DNA of 64,000 nucleotides from Hyphomicrobiales bacterium (GCA_900466875.1 UBNQ01000023.1:402117-466116); one strand, 5' to 3'. Shown: positions 17,762 to 27,513, counted from the first letter of the stretch. The notes: generated by a model from the letters alone, not told the origin. A program made the numbers and translations.

Positions 17762-19132
17762 ATGACAGCACGGATACTGGTGGTCGATGACGTTCCTGCG
17801 AATGTGAAGCTTCTCGAAGCGCGTCTTCTGGCGGAATATTTCGACGTGCTGACGGCCGATGACGGCTACAAGGCGCTGGCGATCAGCGAAAACACCCATC
17901 TGGACCTGATCCTGCTCGATATCATGATGCCCGGCATCGATGGCTTCGAGGTCTGCGAACGCCTGAAGGCAAACCCGAAGACCGCACACATCCCGGTTGT
18001 CATGGTGACGGCGCTCGATCAGCCTTCCGACCGCGTGCGCGGGCTGAAAGCCGGTGCCGACGATTTTCTCACAAAACCGGTCAACGATATCCAGCTGATT
18101 TCCCGTGTCCGCAGCCTTGTGCGCCTGAAGGCGCTGAGCGACGAATTGCGGATTCGTGCAGATACGGCCCACAGCATGGTCATGGAAGACATGCTGAAAG
18201 GCGCAGACGGCCGCGACGATGTCGGGCAGGTCCTGCTTGTCGATGGCCGTGCAAGCTCGCAGGAGCGCATCATCAGGGCGCTGAAGCCGGTTTGCAACGT
18301 TGTGGCTATGTCGGACCCGCAGGCTGCCATCTTCGAGGCGGCTGAAAACAGTTTTGACCTCGTCATCGTCAATGCCAATTTCGAGGATTATGATCCGTTG
18401 CGCCTGTGCTCGCAGCTTCGCTCGCTGGAACGGACGCGGTTCCTGCCGATCCTGCTGGCGGCGGAAGCCGGTGCGGAGGACATGATCGTCCGTGCACTCG
18501 ATCTCGGCGTGAACGATTATATCGTTCGCCCCATCGATCCGAACGAATTGCTGGCGCGCACGCTCACCCAGATCAAGCGCAAGCGTTACAATGATCGACT
18601 GCGGATGAGTGTCAAGCACACGATTGAGCTTGCCGTCACCGACGCCCTGACGGGTCTCAACAACCGCCGCTATCTCGACAATCACCTGAAGATCCTGTTC
18701 ACCCGCGCCGCCGTGCGCTCGCGTCCGCTGTCTATCTGCCTGATCGATATCGACCGGTTCAAGTCGGTGAACGATACCTATGGCCACGATGCCGGGGACG
18801 ACGTGCTGCGCGAATTTGCGGCCCGGATTCGCTCGACGGTCCGCGGAGCCGATCTTGCCTGCCGTTATGGTGGCGAGGAGTTCGTCGTGGTCATGCCGGA
18901 TACTGATGCGGCTGCGGCTGCGGCCGTTGCGGAGCGCCTGCGCGCCATCATCGAGAAGACGCCGTTCATGTTGAAGGGCGCCGGTACCGCCATCGGCCTG
19001 ACGGCGTCCTTCGGCCTCTCCTGCAACACCGGGGATGCAGACACGCCGGAGCGATTGCTGAAGCAGGCAGATCAGGCGCTCTACAAGGCCAAGGCCGAGG
19101 GACGAAACCGCGTGGTTGCCAACGCTGCCTGA
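17762..19132 (+). CDS. pleD: Response regulator diguanylate cyclase PleD
   Basis: A 456-residue REC-REC-GGDEF protein. The first receiver has VVDD and Asp53 (LILLDIMMPG). The second receiver (about 155-275) has lost the phosphorylation residues and acts as an adaptor. The cyclase domain has the active-site GGEEF at about 370-374 and the inhibitory I-site RGAD at about 361-364. It makes c-di-GMP at the pole upon phosphorylation and drives the motile-to-sessile transition in Caulobacter; in rhizobia it also affects polar growth and division. GGGGAG (17749-17754) precedes ATG 17762. It is cotranscribed with divK. Confidence 0.96.
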   Translation: MTARILVVDDVPANVKLLEARLLAEYFDVLTADDGYKALAISENTHLDLILLDIMMPGIDGFEVCERLKANPKTAHIPVVMVTALDQPSDRVRGLKAGADDFLTKPVNDIQLISRVRSLVRLKALSDELRIRADTAHSMVMEDMLKGADGRDDVGQVLLVDGRASSQERIIRALKPVCNVVAMSDPQAAIFEAAENSFDLVIVNANFEDYDPLRLCSQLRSLERTRFLPILLAAEAGAEDMIVRALDLGVNDYIVRPIDPNELLARTLTQIKRKRYNDRLRMSVKHTIELAVTDALTGLNNRRYLDNHLKILFTRAAVRSRPLSICLIDIDRFKSVNDTYGHDAGDDVLREFAARIRSTVRGADLACRYGGEEFVVVMPDTDAAAAAAVAERLRAIIEKTPFMLKGAGTAIGLTASFGLSCNTGDADTPERLLKQADQALYKAKAEGRNRVVANAA

Positions 19133-19621
19133 TTGCGAATCGACCGCAAGATGGTCCGCCAAACATGGCAATATATTCGTAACCGCTTGATCTCGTTTGC
19201 TGGTTTTCGGCTGCTATGCCGCGTTCCCGGCTCGATTAATCACAGTTTTGTGGTGATGCAGAAATGCTTGGTGATGTTTTGCCGATGCAAAATGCCGCAT
19301 GATTTTTCACTGTTTCCGAAATGTTAAACGCCGAAGGCGCAGGCGGAGCGCCAAGGATAACCGAGTTTAAATCGTTGCAATTCCATGGCGGGTTGTGCCG
19401 GGTTATCATTTTTTTGCGGAATTAATTCCGCAGCGGTTGTACCGGCAAAGAAGACGTGTCGTCTTTGATGTGGTTTTACTTGAGTGCTATTGACGAACGT
19501 TAAGTGACGTACCGTCATGGGACGCAAATTTTAACCAACAGTGAAGCCATTTTTTCCGGCCAGTTAAGAATCTATTGATTTTCTTTTTGCTTTGCGCAAT
19601 TTTGAACCTAACGACAAACAT
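19133..19621. other. Intergenic region between pleD and the predicted sRNA
   Basis: Nearly 490 bases without a credible gene. It holds a perfect 16-bp palindrome GCGGAATTAATTCCGC (19426-19441) after a T7 run and a small AAGACG/CGTCTT hairpin near 19450. The DNA is more AT-rich than its surroundings toward 19530-19610, compatible with a promoter for the RNA that follows. Confidence 0.45.
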
Positions 19622-19792
19622 GTGCCACACGCGGCACTGCCATACCCCATGATGCTCAGGTCCGCCGCATCTCCTGGGTCGTGGGGTCGGTCGACCGGCA
19701 GGCATATCAATGCGGTTCCTCGTGCCGTTATTGCAGGCTGGTCGACCCCCAAATTCAAAACGCCGCTCCCGTCATGGGATGCGGCGTTTTTT
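19622..19792 (+). ncRNA. Predicted intergenic small RNA with three hairpins plus terminator
   Basis: Successive stable stems are seen. GTGCC/GGCAC spans 19622-19637. CCCCATGA..CTCAGG pairs with CCTGGG..TCGTGGGG (19645-19686). GGTCGACCGGC (19689-19699) pairs with GCTGGTCGACC (19737-19747), with inner stems CAAT/ATTG and CGG/CCG. A rho-independent terminator follows. No ORF fits. The T6 tail after the last stem sets the plus strand. The 5' end is not defined; an AT-rich stretch upstream (19560-19610) may carry the promoter. The loop of the third stem (UUCCUCGUG) contains CCUC and could touch ribosome-binding sites. I do not recognise the family. Confidence 0.6.
19757..19792 (+). terminator. Rho-independent terminator of the predicted sRNA
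   Basis: AAAACGCCGC (19757-19766) and GCGGCGTTTT (19781-19790), inner TCCC/GGGA, then TT. It is a strong plus-strand terminator with no protein gene closely upstream. Confidence 0.85.
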
Positions 19793-19838
19793 CGTTCCGG
19801 TATCGCGCTTCTTGCGTCGGGATGCGACCGGGCAAAAG

Positions 19839-19873
19839 AAAAGGCGCCTGACCTTGCGGTCGGCGCCTTTTTT
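19839..19873 (-). terminator. Terminator downstream of rpmG
   Basis: AAAAGGCGCC (19839-19848) pairs with GGCGCCTTTT (19862-19871), with inner GACC-TTGC-GGTC. It lies 21 bases past the rpmG stop on the minus strand; runs of A and T on both sides make it bidirectional. Confidence 0.88.
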
Positions 19874-19893
19874 ATCGAACCCGCGATCAAGTC

Positions 19894-20061
19894 TTACTTG
19901 ATCTTGGTTTCCTTGAATTCAACGTGCTTCTTGGCGACCGGGTCGTACTTGGTCTTGGTCATCTTGTCCGTGAACGTACGGCTGTTCTTCGTCGTGACGT
20001 AGAAGAAACCGGTGTCAGCCGTCGACAGCAGCTTGATCTTGATGGTCGTAGCTTTCGCCAT
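19894..20061 (-). CDS. rpmG: 50S ribosomal protein L33
   Basis: A 55-residue ribosomal protein: [47 protein letters not shown], ending TKIK. It binds 23S rRNA near the E site. This is the non-zinc form: the CxxC pairs of the other L33 type are missing, as expected in alphaproteobacteria. ATG 20061 to TAA 19894. It lies 90 bases after the MFS gene on the same strand and is closed by the terminator at 19839-19873; it probably has its own promoter in that gap. Confidence 0.95.
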   Translation of the reverse strand: MAKATTIKIKLLSTADTGFFYVTTKNSRTFTDKMTKTKYDPVAKKHVEFKETKIK

Positions 20062-20151
20062 GGTTGTTCTGCCTCTAGAAAATAGGAAGCCGTCGACGCA
20101 GCGTGCGCCCCAGCTAAATCTGGCGCGAAATTACAAATCGCGCGCGAAAAG

Positions 20152-21336
20152 TCAACTCCGTTTTGGTTGGAAAAGCGTACGGCACAGGGCAATCAGTACG
20201 TAAAAGCCGAAGAATGACGCCAGCGCCCACGCATAACCGCTGTTTCCGACGATATCCATGGCCGCGCCGATGCTCTGTGGACCGACCACGGTTCCGACTG
20301 CGTAACAGAAAATGAAGGCGGCATTGGCCGCGGCGAGATCAGCTCCGCTGAGTCGCGCGCCCAGATGTGCAAGGCCGACCGTATAGAGGCCGGAGACGCA
20401 GCCGCCCCAGAAAAACAGCACCACCGCCATGAGGACCCAGTTGTGGATCAGCATCGGCAGGGCAAGCGAGCCAAGCACGCCGAGCACTGCCATGCCGGCA
20501 AGCAGCGGTCGCCGATCCTTCAACCGGTCGGAATAGAGGCCGAGCGGGATCTGGAAGGCCATGTTGCCGATGCCCATGACGGTCAGCAGTATGGCAGCCT
20601 GCGATTCCTGCAGCTGTTCGCGCAGGGCGTAGATCGGGAACAGCGAAAGGCCGCCGGCCGAAACCGCGCCGAAGGCGAAGACTGCTGCGGTCGCCGTCGG
20701 CACCAGGAAAATATAGTGGAAGAAGTGGCGGTCCGGTTTGGTATCCAGAACCGGGCTCTCATGCCGCGCGATGAAGATCGGGATCAGTGCGAGCAGGATG
20801 ACGATGGCGCCGACGAGGAACGGAAGAATGCCGTCGCTGCCGAGCACGGAGAACAGCAGGGGGCCAAGCGCAAAGCCTACCGCGAGCACGGTGGCATAGA
20901 TGCCGAGCACGAGCCCACGGCGGCGGGGAGGGGCCGCCTCGTTGATCCAGAATTCAGACAGGATGAACAGCGTGGTCGTAGCTCCGTGGAACGCGAAGCG
21001 CAGCGGAAACCACATCCAGAAGGATTGCGCATAATAAAAGCCGAGGCCGCTGATGGAGGCGACGACGACGGCAAACATCATCGTCCGTGCCACGCCGTAG
21101 TCATGGGCAAGCTTCGTGGTGATCGGTGCCGCAAGCATCGATGCCACGCCGGCCATTGCGGCATTGAGCCCGATCAGCGTCGACGGGATGCCGCGCTTTT
21201 CAAGAATGATGGAGAGAAGCGGAAGCCCGAGCCCGATCGCGACGCCGACCGCACTGATGGCGGCAATCGCAGCAACGAGGGACGGCCAGTGGATTTTCTC
21301 GACATGCCCGTTTTCGTCGGTCGCAGGCTGCGGCAT
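20152..21336 (-). CDS. MFS transporter
   Basis: A 394-residue major facilitator with about 12 transmembrane helices. The loop 2-3 region is AAPITTKLAHDYGVARTMMF and the helix 4-5 region RFAFHGATTTLFILSEFWINEAAPPRRR resembles the YcaD/UMF2-like subgroup often found in rhizobia. The substrate is unknown. It starts 10 bases after the NUDIX stop, forming the distal part of the topA-rnr-DUF983-NUDIX-MFS operon, which suggests general or detoxifying export rather than a dedicated catabolic pathway. Start ATG 21336 fits the first helix. Confidence 0.82.
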   Translation of the reverse strand: MPQPATDENGHVEKIHWPSLVAAIAAISAVGVAIGLGLPLLSIILEKRGIPSTLIGLNAAMAGVASMLAAPITTKLAHDYGVARTMMFAVVVASISGLGFYYAQSFWMWFPLRFAFHGATTTLFILSEFWINEAAPPRRRGLVLGIYATVLAVGFALGPLLFSVLGSDGILPFLVGAIVILLALIPIFIARHESPVLDTKPDRHFFHYIFLVPTATAAVFAFGAVSAGGLSLFPIYALREQLQESQAAILLTVMGIGNMAFQIPLGLYSDRLKDRRPLLAGMAVLGVLGSLALPMLIHNWVLMAVVLFFWGGCVSGLYTVGLAHLGARLSGADLAAANAAFIFCYAVGTVVGPQSIGAAMDIVGNSGYAWALASFFGFYVLIALCRTLFQPKRS

Positions 21337-21346
21337 TCATTCTTCC

Positions 21347-22030
21347 TTACAGTCGTGTCTGGACGAAGCGCCCGCGACGCATCGAATAGAAGGGAACGGG
21401 ATTTCCAAAGGGCACGGACGGATCGCGTTTCAACAGGCCCGTGACGTCCTCCAGTACCGTTTGTGTGATCCGCGCGAGTTTCAGACTGGAAACCGCTGCA
21501 ATGTCAAGCCATTGCAAGTCCTCCAGCTCGTCCGTATCGCCGAAATGCGACATGTCGAAGACAGTCTCTTCGCAAAAGCCGAGAAAGAAGCGGGTATCAT
21601 AGCGGCGTACGCCCCCCGGCGGCGTCACCGCACGCGCGACATAACGTAACATGCTCAGATCCGGGCCCCGGGCGCCGGTCGGCCGGATGCCTGTCTCTTC
21701 CTGCAATTCCCGCAATGCCGCAAGCGCGAGAGCTCTGGCGCGAGCCGGTCCCATGCGGCTGGACGTGCCCGCCAGCAGTTTTTCCATCACCTGCGGGTGG
21801 AGGTCGCTTTCGAAGGGGAGAGCATGGTCGCCGCGGTCGCGCCGCCCGCCAGGAAAGACATAGACGTCCGGCATGAAGACATGCGTGCTTGCCCGGCGCC
21901 CCATCAGGATGCGCGGTGTGCTGCCACGGGATCTGTCGACGAGGATCAGGCTGGCGGCATCCTGCGTGCGGACGCGGGGTCGGCCGACATCCTGTCTGAG
22001 CGCTTCTGCGTCACCGCCTGAAGCGATCAT
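21347..22030 (-). CDS. NUDIX hydrolase
   Basis: A 227-residue NUDIX-fold protein. The Nudix helix is ALRELQEETGI with the metal-binding REXXEE; the preceding glycine part is separated by an insertion (FPGGRRDRGD.. about 35 residues earlier), as in the larger NUDT7/NUDT19-like members that hydrolyse CoA or related diphosphates. The substrate cannot be set from sequence. Its ATG overlaps the stop of the DUF983 gene by 4 bases, so translation is coupled. Confidence 0.82.
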   Translation of the reverse strand: MIASGGDAEALRQDVGRPRVRTQDAASLILVDRSRGSTPRILMGRRASTHVFMPDVYVFPGGRRDRGDHALPFESDLHPQVMEKLLAGTSSRMGPARARALALAALRELQEETGIRPTGARGPDLSMLRYVARAVTPPGGVRRYDTRFFLGFCEETVFDMSHFGDTDELEDLQWLDIAAVSSLKLARITQTVLEDVTGLLKRDPSVPFGNPVPFYSMRRGRFVQTRL

Positions 22031-22473
22031 TCGGCAGGGCCGCCTTGCTCAGGATCCTTTGCGAAGCCATGCATCCTGTAAGCCCATTGCAGGCCGATGA
22101 CCCCGCCCTTGATTGGCTGGACGGTAGCGATTGCGGCAAGCACCGCAAGCGGTATCCAGATCGTCATATGGACCCAGGGCGAGACACGCCAGAACATGTC
22201 TGTCAGCAGATAACCGGTCATCAGCACATGGCCGACAACGACGATGACGAGATAGGCCGGCAGGTCGTCGGCGCGCTGTGGGGTATAATCTTCGCCGCAC
22301 ACGGCGCAATGATCGACCGGCTTGAGGAATGCGCGAAACAGGCGACCGTCGCCGCAATTGGGGCATCGGCAGGCAAGGCCGCGTTTGATGGAGCGCCCCA
22401 ACGGTCGTTCCTGGGGGCGCTCGGGAGCGCCCTGGCCGCCATATGCGATGGTCGATCCGGTGCGCTCGTTCAT
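22027..22473 (-). CDS. DUF983 family membrane protein with zinc ribbon
   Basis: A 148-residue protein with two CxxC pairs, CPNCGDGRLF and CAVCGEDYT, forming a probable zinc ribbon. Two transmembrane helices follow (AYLVIVVVGHVLMTGYLL and MTIWIPLAVLAAIATV). This is the DUF983 layout, of unknown function. It begins one base after the rnr stop and overlaps the NUDIX start by 4 bases. This rnr-DUF983-NUDIX order is familiar in Rhizobiales. Confidence 0.87.
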   Translation of the reverse strand: MNERTGSTIAYGGQGAPERPQERPLGRSIKRGLACRCPNCGDGRLFRAFLKPVDHCAVCGEDYTPQRADDLPAYLVIVVVGHVLMTGYLLTDMFWRVSPWVHMTIWIPLAVLAAIATVQPIKGGVIGLQWAYRMHGFAKDPEQGGPAE

Positions 22474-22474
22474 C

Positions 22475-24850
22475 TCATCTCCTGCCTCCCCGGGAAGGAC
22501 GGGTACCCGGTTTCTTCGATCCGCCGCCCGGCCGGTTGCGCCGTCCCGCCTTGTGGAAGGAGCGTGTTCCGGTCGGCAGCTTCTTGCCTTCGCTCAGCAT
22601 TTCGAACTGCAGCGCGCCGGCAAGCGGAATGGCATTCTTCAACCGTACATCGACGGTATCGCCGAGCTGGTAGCCAAGCCCAGACCTCTCGCCGGACAAT
22701 GCCTGATGCGCCTCGTCGTAGAAATAATAGTCGTTGCCGATCGTCGATATCGGCACGAAACCGTCGGCGCCATAGGTCGGCAGCGAGACAAAGAGGCCGG
22801 CCTTGGTGACGCCGGAAATCCGCCCATCGAATTCCTCGCCGATGCGGGTCGCGAGGTGATGGGCGATCAGGCGGTTGACCGTATCGCGCTCGGCTGCCAT
22901 CGCACGGCGCTCGAAGGTCGAGATTTCCGCAGCGATGTCTTCGAGCTGCGCTTCTTCTTCCCGTGTGATGCCGCCTTCGCCAAGCCCCAGCGAACCGACC
23001 AGCGCGCGATGCACGATCAGGTCGGCGTATCGGCGGATAGGCGAGGTGAAATGCGCATATTTCATCAGGTTGAGGCCGAAATGGCCGATATTGTCCGGGC
23101 TGTAGACGGCCTGGCTCTGGGAGCGCAACACCATCTCGTTGACCATGACCTGATGCGGCGTGCCTTGCGCCTGCGACAGGATGCCATTGAACGAGTTGGA
23201 GCGCATGTTGCCGCCCTTGGCCATGGAAATGCCGAGCGTATGGAGAAACTCGCGCAGCGTCTCCTGCTTGGCGAGCGAAGGGCCGTCATGGGCGCGGTAG
23301 ATCAGCGCCTGGCGCTTCTTTTCCAGCGTCTCGGCGGCGCAGACATTCGCCTGGATCATCATTTCTTCGATTAGTTTGTGCGCGTCCAGCCGATCCGGCA
23401 CGAAGACCCGGTCGACCGTACCGTCGGCCTTGAGCAGGATCTTGCGCTCCGGCATGTCGAGTTCGAGCGGCTGGCGCCGGTCTCGGCCGATCTTCATGAT
23501 CCGGTAGGCGTCCCAGAGCGGCTTCAGGATCGGCTCGAGCAACGGTCCGGTCTTGTCGTCCGGCTTGCCGTCGATCGCGGCCTGTGCCTGTTGATAGGAC
23601 AGTTTTGCGGCGCTCTTCATCATGACGCGATGGAAGGTGTGGCCCGCCTTGCGGCCCTCCTTCGAGAAGATCATGCGCACGGCCATTGCCGGCCGGTCTT
23701 CGCCCTCGCGCAGCGAGCAGAGGTCGTTGGAAATCCGCTCCGGCAGCATGGGCACGACGCGGTCGGGGAAATAGACGGAATTGCCGCGCTTCAGCGCCTC
23801 GCGGTCGAGCGGCGAGCCGGTGCGCACATACCAGGAGACATCGGCGATCGCGACGGTGACGATCACGCCGCCCGGATTGTCAGGGGACGTGTCCGGCTCG
23901 GCATAAACGGCGTCGTCATGGTCCTTGGCATCGGCCGGATCGATGGTGACGAGTGGCACGTCCCGCCAGTCTTCGCGCTTCGACATCGAGGCAGGCGTGG
24001 CTTCTTCCGCCTCGTCCATCACCTGCTTCGCGAAGATATGCGGGATGCCATGCGAATAGATGGCGATCATCGAGATCGCCTTTTCGGAGGCGACTGAACC
24101 GACGACCGTGAGCACACGGGCGCGCGGCAGGCCGAAACGACCGGAACGCACGGTTTCGCTCTCGACCAGATCGCCGTGCTTGGCATCGCCCAGACCGTCA
24201 GGCTCGATCACCATTTCCTCACCGCGCCGGTCGGTCGGCAGGAGGCGGATCTCGCCATCGGCAAGCTGATGCACGACACCGAGCGTGGCGCCGCGGCGCT
24301 TGTCGATCACCTTGATGACACGTGCCGTATAGGCGGGGCCGGTGCGGTCCTTGTTCGGGAATATTTTGGCGAGGATACGGTCGTTGAGGCCCGCGGCAGG
24401 CGCCTTGCCCTTGCCGCGTTGCTCGCTGGACTGGCGGATCAGCACGGCCGGTGCCGCACCGAGATCCTCAGGCCATTCCGCCGGACGGCCGATCAGTTCG
24501 CCGTCCTTGTCGCGGGTCGTGATGTCGAGCACGGTGACGGGTGGCAGCGCGCCGGGACGCGACAGAGACTTGCGGCTCTTGTTGAGCATGCCTTCGTCTT
24601 CGAGCTGGCGAAGCAAATCCTTCAGCTCGACGCGTGTCTCGCCCTTCAGCCCGAAGGCCTTGGCGATCTCGCGCTTCGAGGCTTTGTCCGGATTGTCGGA
24701 GATGAATTCGAGCAGGACTTCGCGCGGCGGGATGGCGCCTTGGACGATCGCAGGCTTTCCCTTCGAGCCGGTGGCCATGCCCCGTTCGGCTCTTTCCGCC
24801 CGCTTCCGCTGGCGGTGCGATCTGTTGTCGTCGTCCTGCTCTTCGCTCAC
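22475..24850 (-). CDS. rnr: Ribonuclease R
   Basis: A 791-residue 3'-5' exoribonuclease that degrades structured RNA. A basic N-terminus and winged-helix region (about 40-100, IAKAFGLKGETRVELKDLL) are followed by cold-shock domains and the RNB catalytic domain, whose aspartates are in VTIDPADAKDHDDAVYAEPD. The S1 domain is near 700-770 (GRISGVTKAGLFVSLP). The tail is Lys/Arg/Gly-rich (RRNRPGGGSKKPG). Its start overlaps the topA stop by 4 bases, so the two are cotranslated. Confidence 0.95.
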   Translation of the reverse strand: MSEEQDDDNRSHRQRKRAERAERGMATGSKGKPAIVQGAIPPREVLLEFISDNPDKASKREIAKAFGLKGETRVELKDLLRQLEDEGMLNKSRKSLSRPGALPPVTVLDITTRDKDGELIGRPAEWPEDLGAAPAVLIRQSSEQRGKGKAPAAGLNDRILAKIFPNKDRTGPAYTARVIKVIDKRRGATLGVVHQLADGEIRLLPTDRRGEEMVIEPDGLGDAKHGDLVESETVRSGRFGLPRARVLTVVGSVASEKAISMIAIYSHGIPHIFAKQVMDEAEEATPASMSKREDWRDVPLVTIDPADAKDHDDAVYAEPDTSPDNPGGVIVTVAIADVSWYVRTGSPLDREALKRGNSVYFPDRVVPMLPERISNDLCSLREGEDRPAMAVRMIFSKEGRKAGHTFHRVMMKSAAKLSYQQAQAAIDGKPDDKTGPLLEPILKPLWDAYRIMKIGRDRRQPLELDMPERKILLKADGTVDRVFVPDRLDAHKLIEEMMIQANVCAAETLEKKRQALIYRAHDGPSLAKQETLREFLHTLGISMAKGGNMRSNSFNGILSQAQGTPHQVMVNEMVLRSQSQAVYSPDNIGHFGLNLMKYAHFTSPIRRYADLIVHRALVGSLGLGEGGITREEEAQLEDIAAEISTFERRAMAAERDTVNRLIAHHLATRIGEEFDGRISGVTKAGLFVSLPTYGADGFVPISTIGNDYYFYDEAHQALSGERSGLGYQLGDTVDVRLKNAIPLAGALQFEMLSEGKKLPTGTRSFHKAGRRNRPGGGSKKPGTRPSRGGRR

Positions 24851-27513
24851 GTATCCGTCTTCTTTGTTTTCGCGGCAGTCTTCTTCGCCGGTGCCTTCTT
24901 TGCAGCCGTCTTCTTCGGTGCTGCCTTCTTGGTCTCGCCGTCGGCCTTTGCTGCAGCCTTCTTCGGCTTCGCCTTGGCTTTTCCGGAAGAAGCCTTACCG
25001 CCCTTTTCGATGATCAGCGCCATGGCCTGTTCCATCGTCACGGACTGCGGGTCCATGCCCTTCGGCAGGGTCGCATTGACCTTGCCCCAGTTGACATAAG
25101 GACCGTATTTTCCGTCACGCACGGTAATGGTGCCGCCATCCGGATGGTCGCCGAGTTCCTTGAGTGCCGCAGGCGTGCCGCGACCACGACCACCCGGACC
25201 CTTGGCGACCTTTTCGGCCAGCACGGTGACGGCGCGGTTGAGGCCGATCGAGAACACGTCCTCGATGCTTTCCAGATTGGCATAGGTGCCGTCATGCAGC
25301 AGGAAAGGCCCGTAACGGCCGAGACCTGCGGAAATCATCTTGCCGGTTTCGGGATTCTGGCCCACGTCACGCGGCAGGCTGATCAGCGCCAGCGCCTTTT
25401 CGTGGTCGATATCCTCCGGCTTCCAGCCCTTGGGCAGCGAGGAGCGTTTTGCTTCCTTGCCTTCGCCGCGCTGGATATAGGGTCCGAAACGGCCAGACCG
25501 GAGCGTCAGCTCTTCGCCCGTATGCGGATCGGCACCGAGTGCCTTCGGCTCGTTGAGGCCGGAAGCGTCAGCCTCTGCGCCGTCAGACGAAAGCTGGCGG
25601 GTGAAATTGCATTCCGGGTAGTTCGAGCAGCCGACGAAAGCGCCGTATTTGCCGAGCTTGAGCGACAGGTTACCGGTGCCGCAGACCTGGCAGATGCGTG
25701 GATCGGACCCGTCTTCGCGCTTCGGGAAGACCAGCGGTGCCAGCGCCTCGTTCAGCGCGTCGAGCACGTTGGTGACACGCAGCTCCTTGGTGTCTTCGAT
25801 CTGGGCGAAGAAGTCGTTCCAGAAGTCGCGCAGAACCTGCTTCCAGTCGAGTTCGCCGGCGGAGATCCGGTCGAGCTTTTCTTCCAGATCGGCGGTGAAA
25901 TCGTATTCCACATATTTGGTGAAGAAGTTCTCGAGGAAGGCCGTCACCAGCCGGCCCTTGGAATGCGGGATAAGCTTGCGCTTCTCCGTGACCACATATT
26001 CGCGGTCGGATAGCGTCTTCAGCGTTGCGGCATAGGTGGAAGGGCGGCCGATGCCGAGCTCTTCCATCTTCTTGATCAGCGAGGCTTCCGAATAACGCGG
26101 CGGCGGCTCGGTGAAGTGCTGGCTGGAATTGATCTTCTGCTTGGCGAGGTTTTCGCGCGCATTGATCTCCGGCAGGCGACCGTCTTCGTCGTCATCTTCC
26201 GGCTTCTCGTCCTCGTCGCGGCGATCCATGTAGGCGCTGAGAAAACCATCAAAGCGGACGACGGAACCGACGGCACGAAGGCCGGCCTTGTCTGCGCCAT
26301 TGGAGGCGAGGATTTCGACCGTGGTGCGTTCCATCTCGGCAGACGCCATCTGGCTGGCGATACCGCGCTTCCAGATCAGCTCGTAAAGGCGTGCCTGATC
26401 GGCATCGAGGAATTTTTTCACCTGATCCGGCGTGCGATTGAAATCGGTCGGGCGGATTGCTTCGTGCGCTTCCTGGGCGTTCTTTGCCTTGGTGGAGTAG
26501 AAACGCGGCTTTTCCGGCAGGTAGCGGTTGCCGAACTGGTCGCCGATGGCCGCGCGGGCTGCATCGATCGCTTCCGGTGCCATCTGCACGCCGTCGGTAC
26601 GCATATAGGTAATGAGACCGACCGTCTCGCCGCCGATATCGATGCCTTCATAAAGTTTCTGCGCCACCTGCATGGTGCGTGATGCGCTGAAGCCGATATT
26701 GGAGGAGGCGGCCTGCTGGAGGCTCGACGTGGTGAACGGAGGGCCGGGATTGCGCTTGACCGGCTTTGCCTCGACGCTGTCGACCACATAGGACGCGCCT
26801 TCAAGCAGCGTCTTCAGGCGGTTGGCATCGTCACCGGTCTTGACGGCGCGCGGAGCCAGACGCTTGCCGTCCGCCTGCACGAGCTTGGCCTCGAACTCGT
26901 CGCCGCGCGGGGTCTTCAAGAGCGCCGACAGGTTCCAGTATTCTTCAGAGACGAAACGTTCGATTTCGTTTTCGCGGTCGCAGACGAGACGCAGCGCAAC
27001 GGACTGAACGCGGCCGGCGGAGCGTGCGCCCGGCAGCTTGCGCCACAGGACCGGCGACAGGTTGAAGCCAACAAGATAGTCCAGTGCGCGGCGGGCAAGA
27101 TAGGCATCGACCAGCGGCACGTCGATATCGCGCGGAGAGGCCATCGCGTCGAGCACGGCCTTCTTGGTGATGGCGTTGAAGACGACCCGTTTAACCGGCA
27201 TGTCGCCCAGCACCTTCTTCTTCTTCAGGAGATCGAGAACGTGCCAGGAAATGGCTTCACCCTCGCGATCCGGGTCGGTCGCGAGGAACAGGCCGTCCGA
27301 GCCTTTGACGGCATCGGCAATGTCTTTCATGCGTTTCTGCGATGCGCTGTCGACCTCCCAGGACATTTCGAAATCCTGATCGGGAAGCACGGAACCGTCT
27401 TTCGCGGGAAGATCGCGGACGTGGCCAAAGGATGCGAGAACCTTGTAGCCCGAGCCCAGATACTTATTGATCGTCTTGGCTTTGGCTGGAGATTCTACAA
27501 CGACAACATTCAT
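24847..27513 (-). CDS. topA: DNA topoisomerase I
   Basis: An 888-residue type IA topoisomerase that relaxes negative supercoils. The TOPRIM domain spans VVESPAKAKTINKYLG to ATDPDREGEAISWH. The active-site tyrosine is in GLITYMRTDG, about residue 310. One C4-type zinc ribbon is clear (CQVCGTGNLSLK..CSNYPEC, about 600-625), followed by repeated topo C-terminal motifs (GRYGPFLLHDG, GKYGPYVNWG). An alanine/lysine-rich tail (KKAAPKKTAAKKAP) completes it. First gene of the long minus-strand operon with rnr. Confidence 0.96.
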   Translation of the reverse strand: MNVVVVESPAKAKTINKYLGSGYKVLASFGHVRDLPAKDGSVLPDQDFEMSWEVDSASQKRMKDIADAVKGSDGLFLATDPDREGEAISWHVLDLLKKKKVLGDMPVKRVVFNAITKKAVLDAMASPRDIDVPLVDAYLARRALDYLVGFNLSPVLWRKLPGARSAGRVQSVALRLVCDRENEIERFVSEEYWNLSALLKTPRGDEFEAKLVQADGKRLAPRAVKTGDDANRLKTLLEGASYVVDSVEAKPVKRNPGPPFTTSSLQQAASSNIGFSASRTMQVAQKLYEGIDIGGETVGLITYMRTDGVQMAPEAIDAARAAIGDQFGNRYLPEKPRFYSTKAKNAQEAHEAIRPTDFNRTPDQVKKFLDADQARLYELIWKRGIASQMASAEMERTTVEILASNGADKAGLRAVGSVVRFDGFLSAYMDRRDEDEKPEDDDEDGRLPEINARENLAKQKINSSQHFTEPPPRYSEASLIKKMEELGIGRPSTYAATLKTLSDREYVVTEKRKLIPHSKGRLVTAFLENFFTKYVEYDFTADLEEKLDRISAGELDWKQVLRDFWNDFFAQIEDTKELRVTNVLDALNEALAPLVFPKREDGSDPRICQVCGTGNLSLKLGKYGAFVGCSNYPECNFTRQLSSDGAEADASGLNEPKALGADPHTGEELTLRSGRFGPYIQRGEGKEAKRSSLPKGWKPEDIDHEKALALISLPRDVGQNPETGKMISAGLGRYGPFLLHDGTYANLESIEDVFSIGLNRAVTVLAEKVAKGPGGRGRGTPAALKELGDHPDGGTITVRDGKYGPYVNWGKVNATLPKGMDPQSVTMEQAMALIIEKGGKASSGKAKAKPKKAAAKADGETKKAAPKKTAAKKAPAKKTAAKTKKTDT

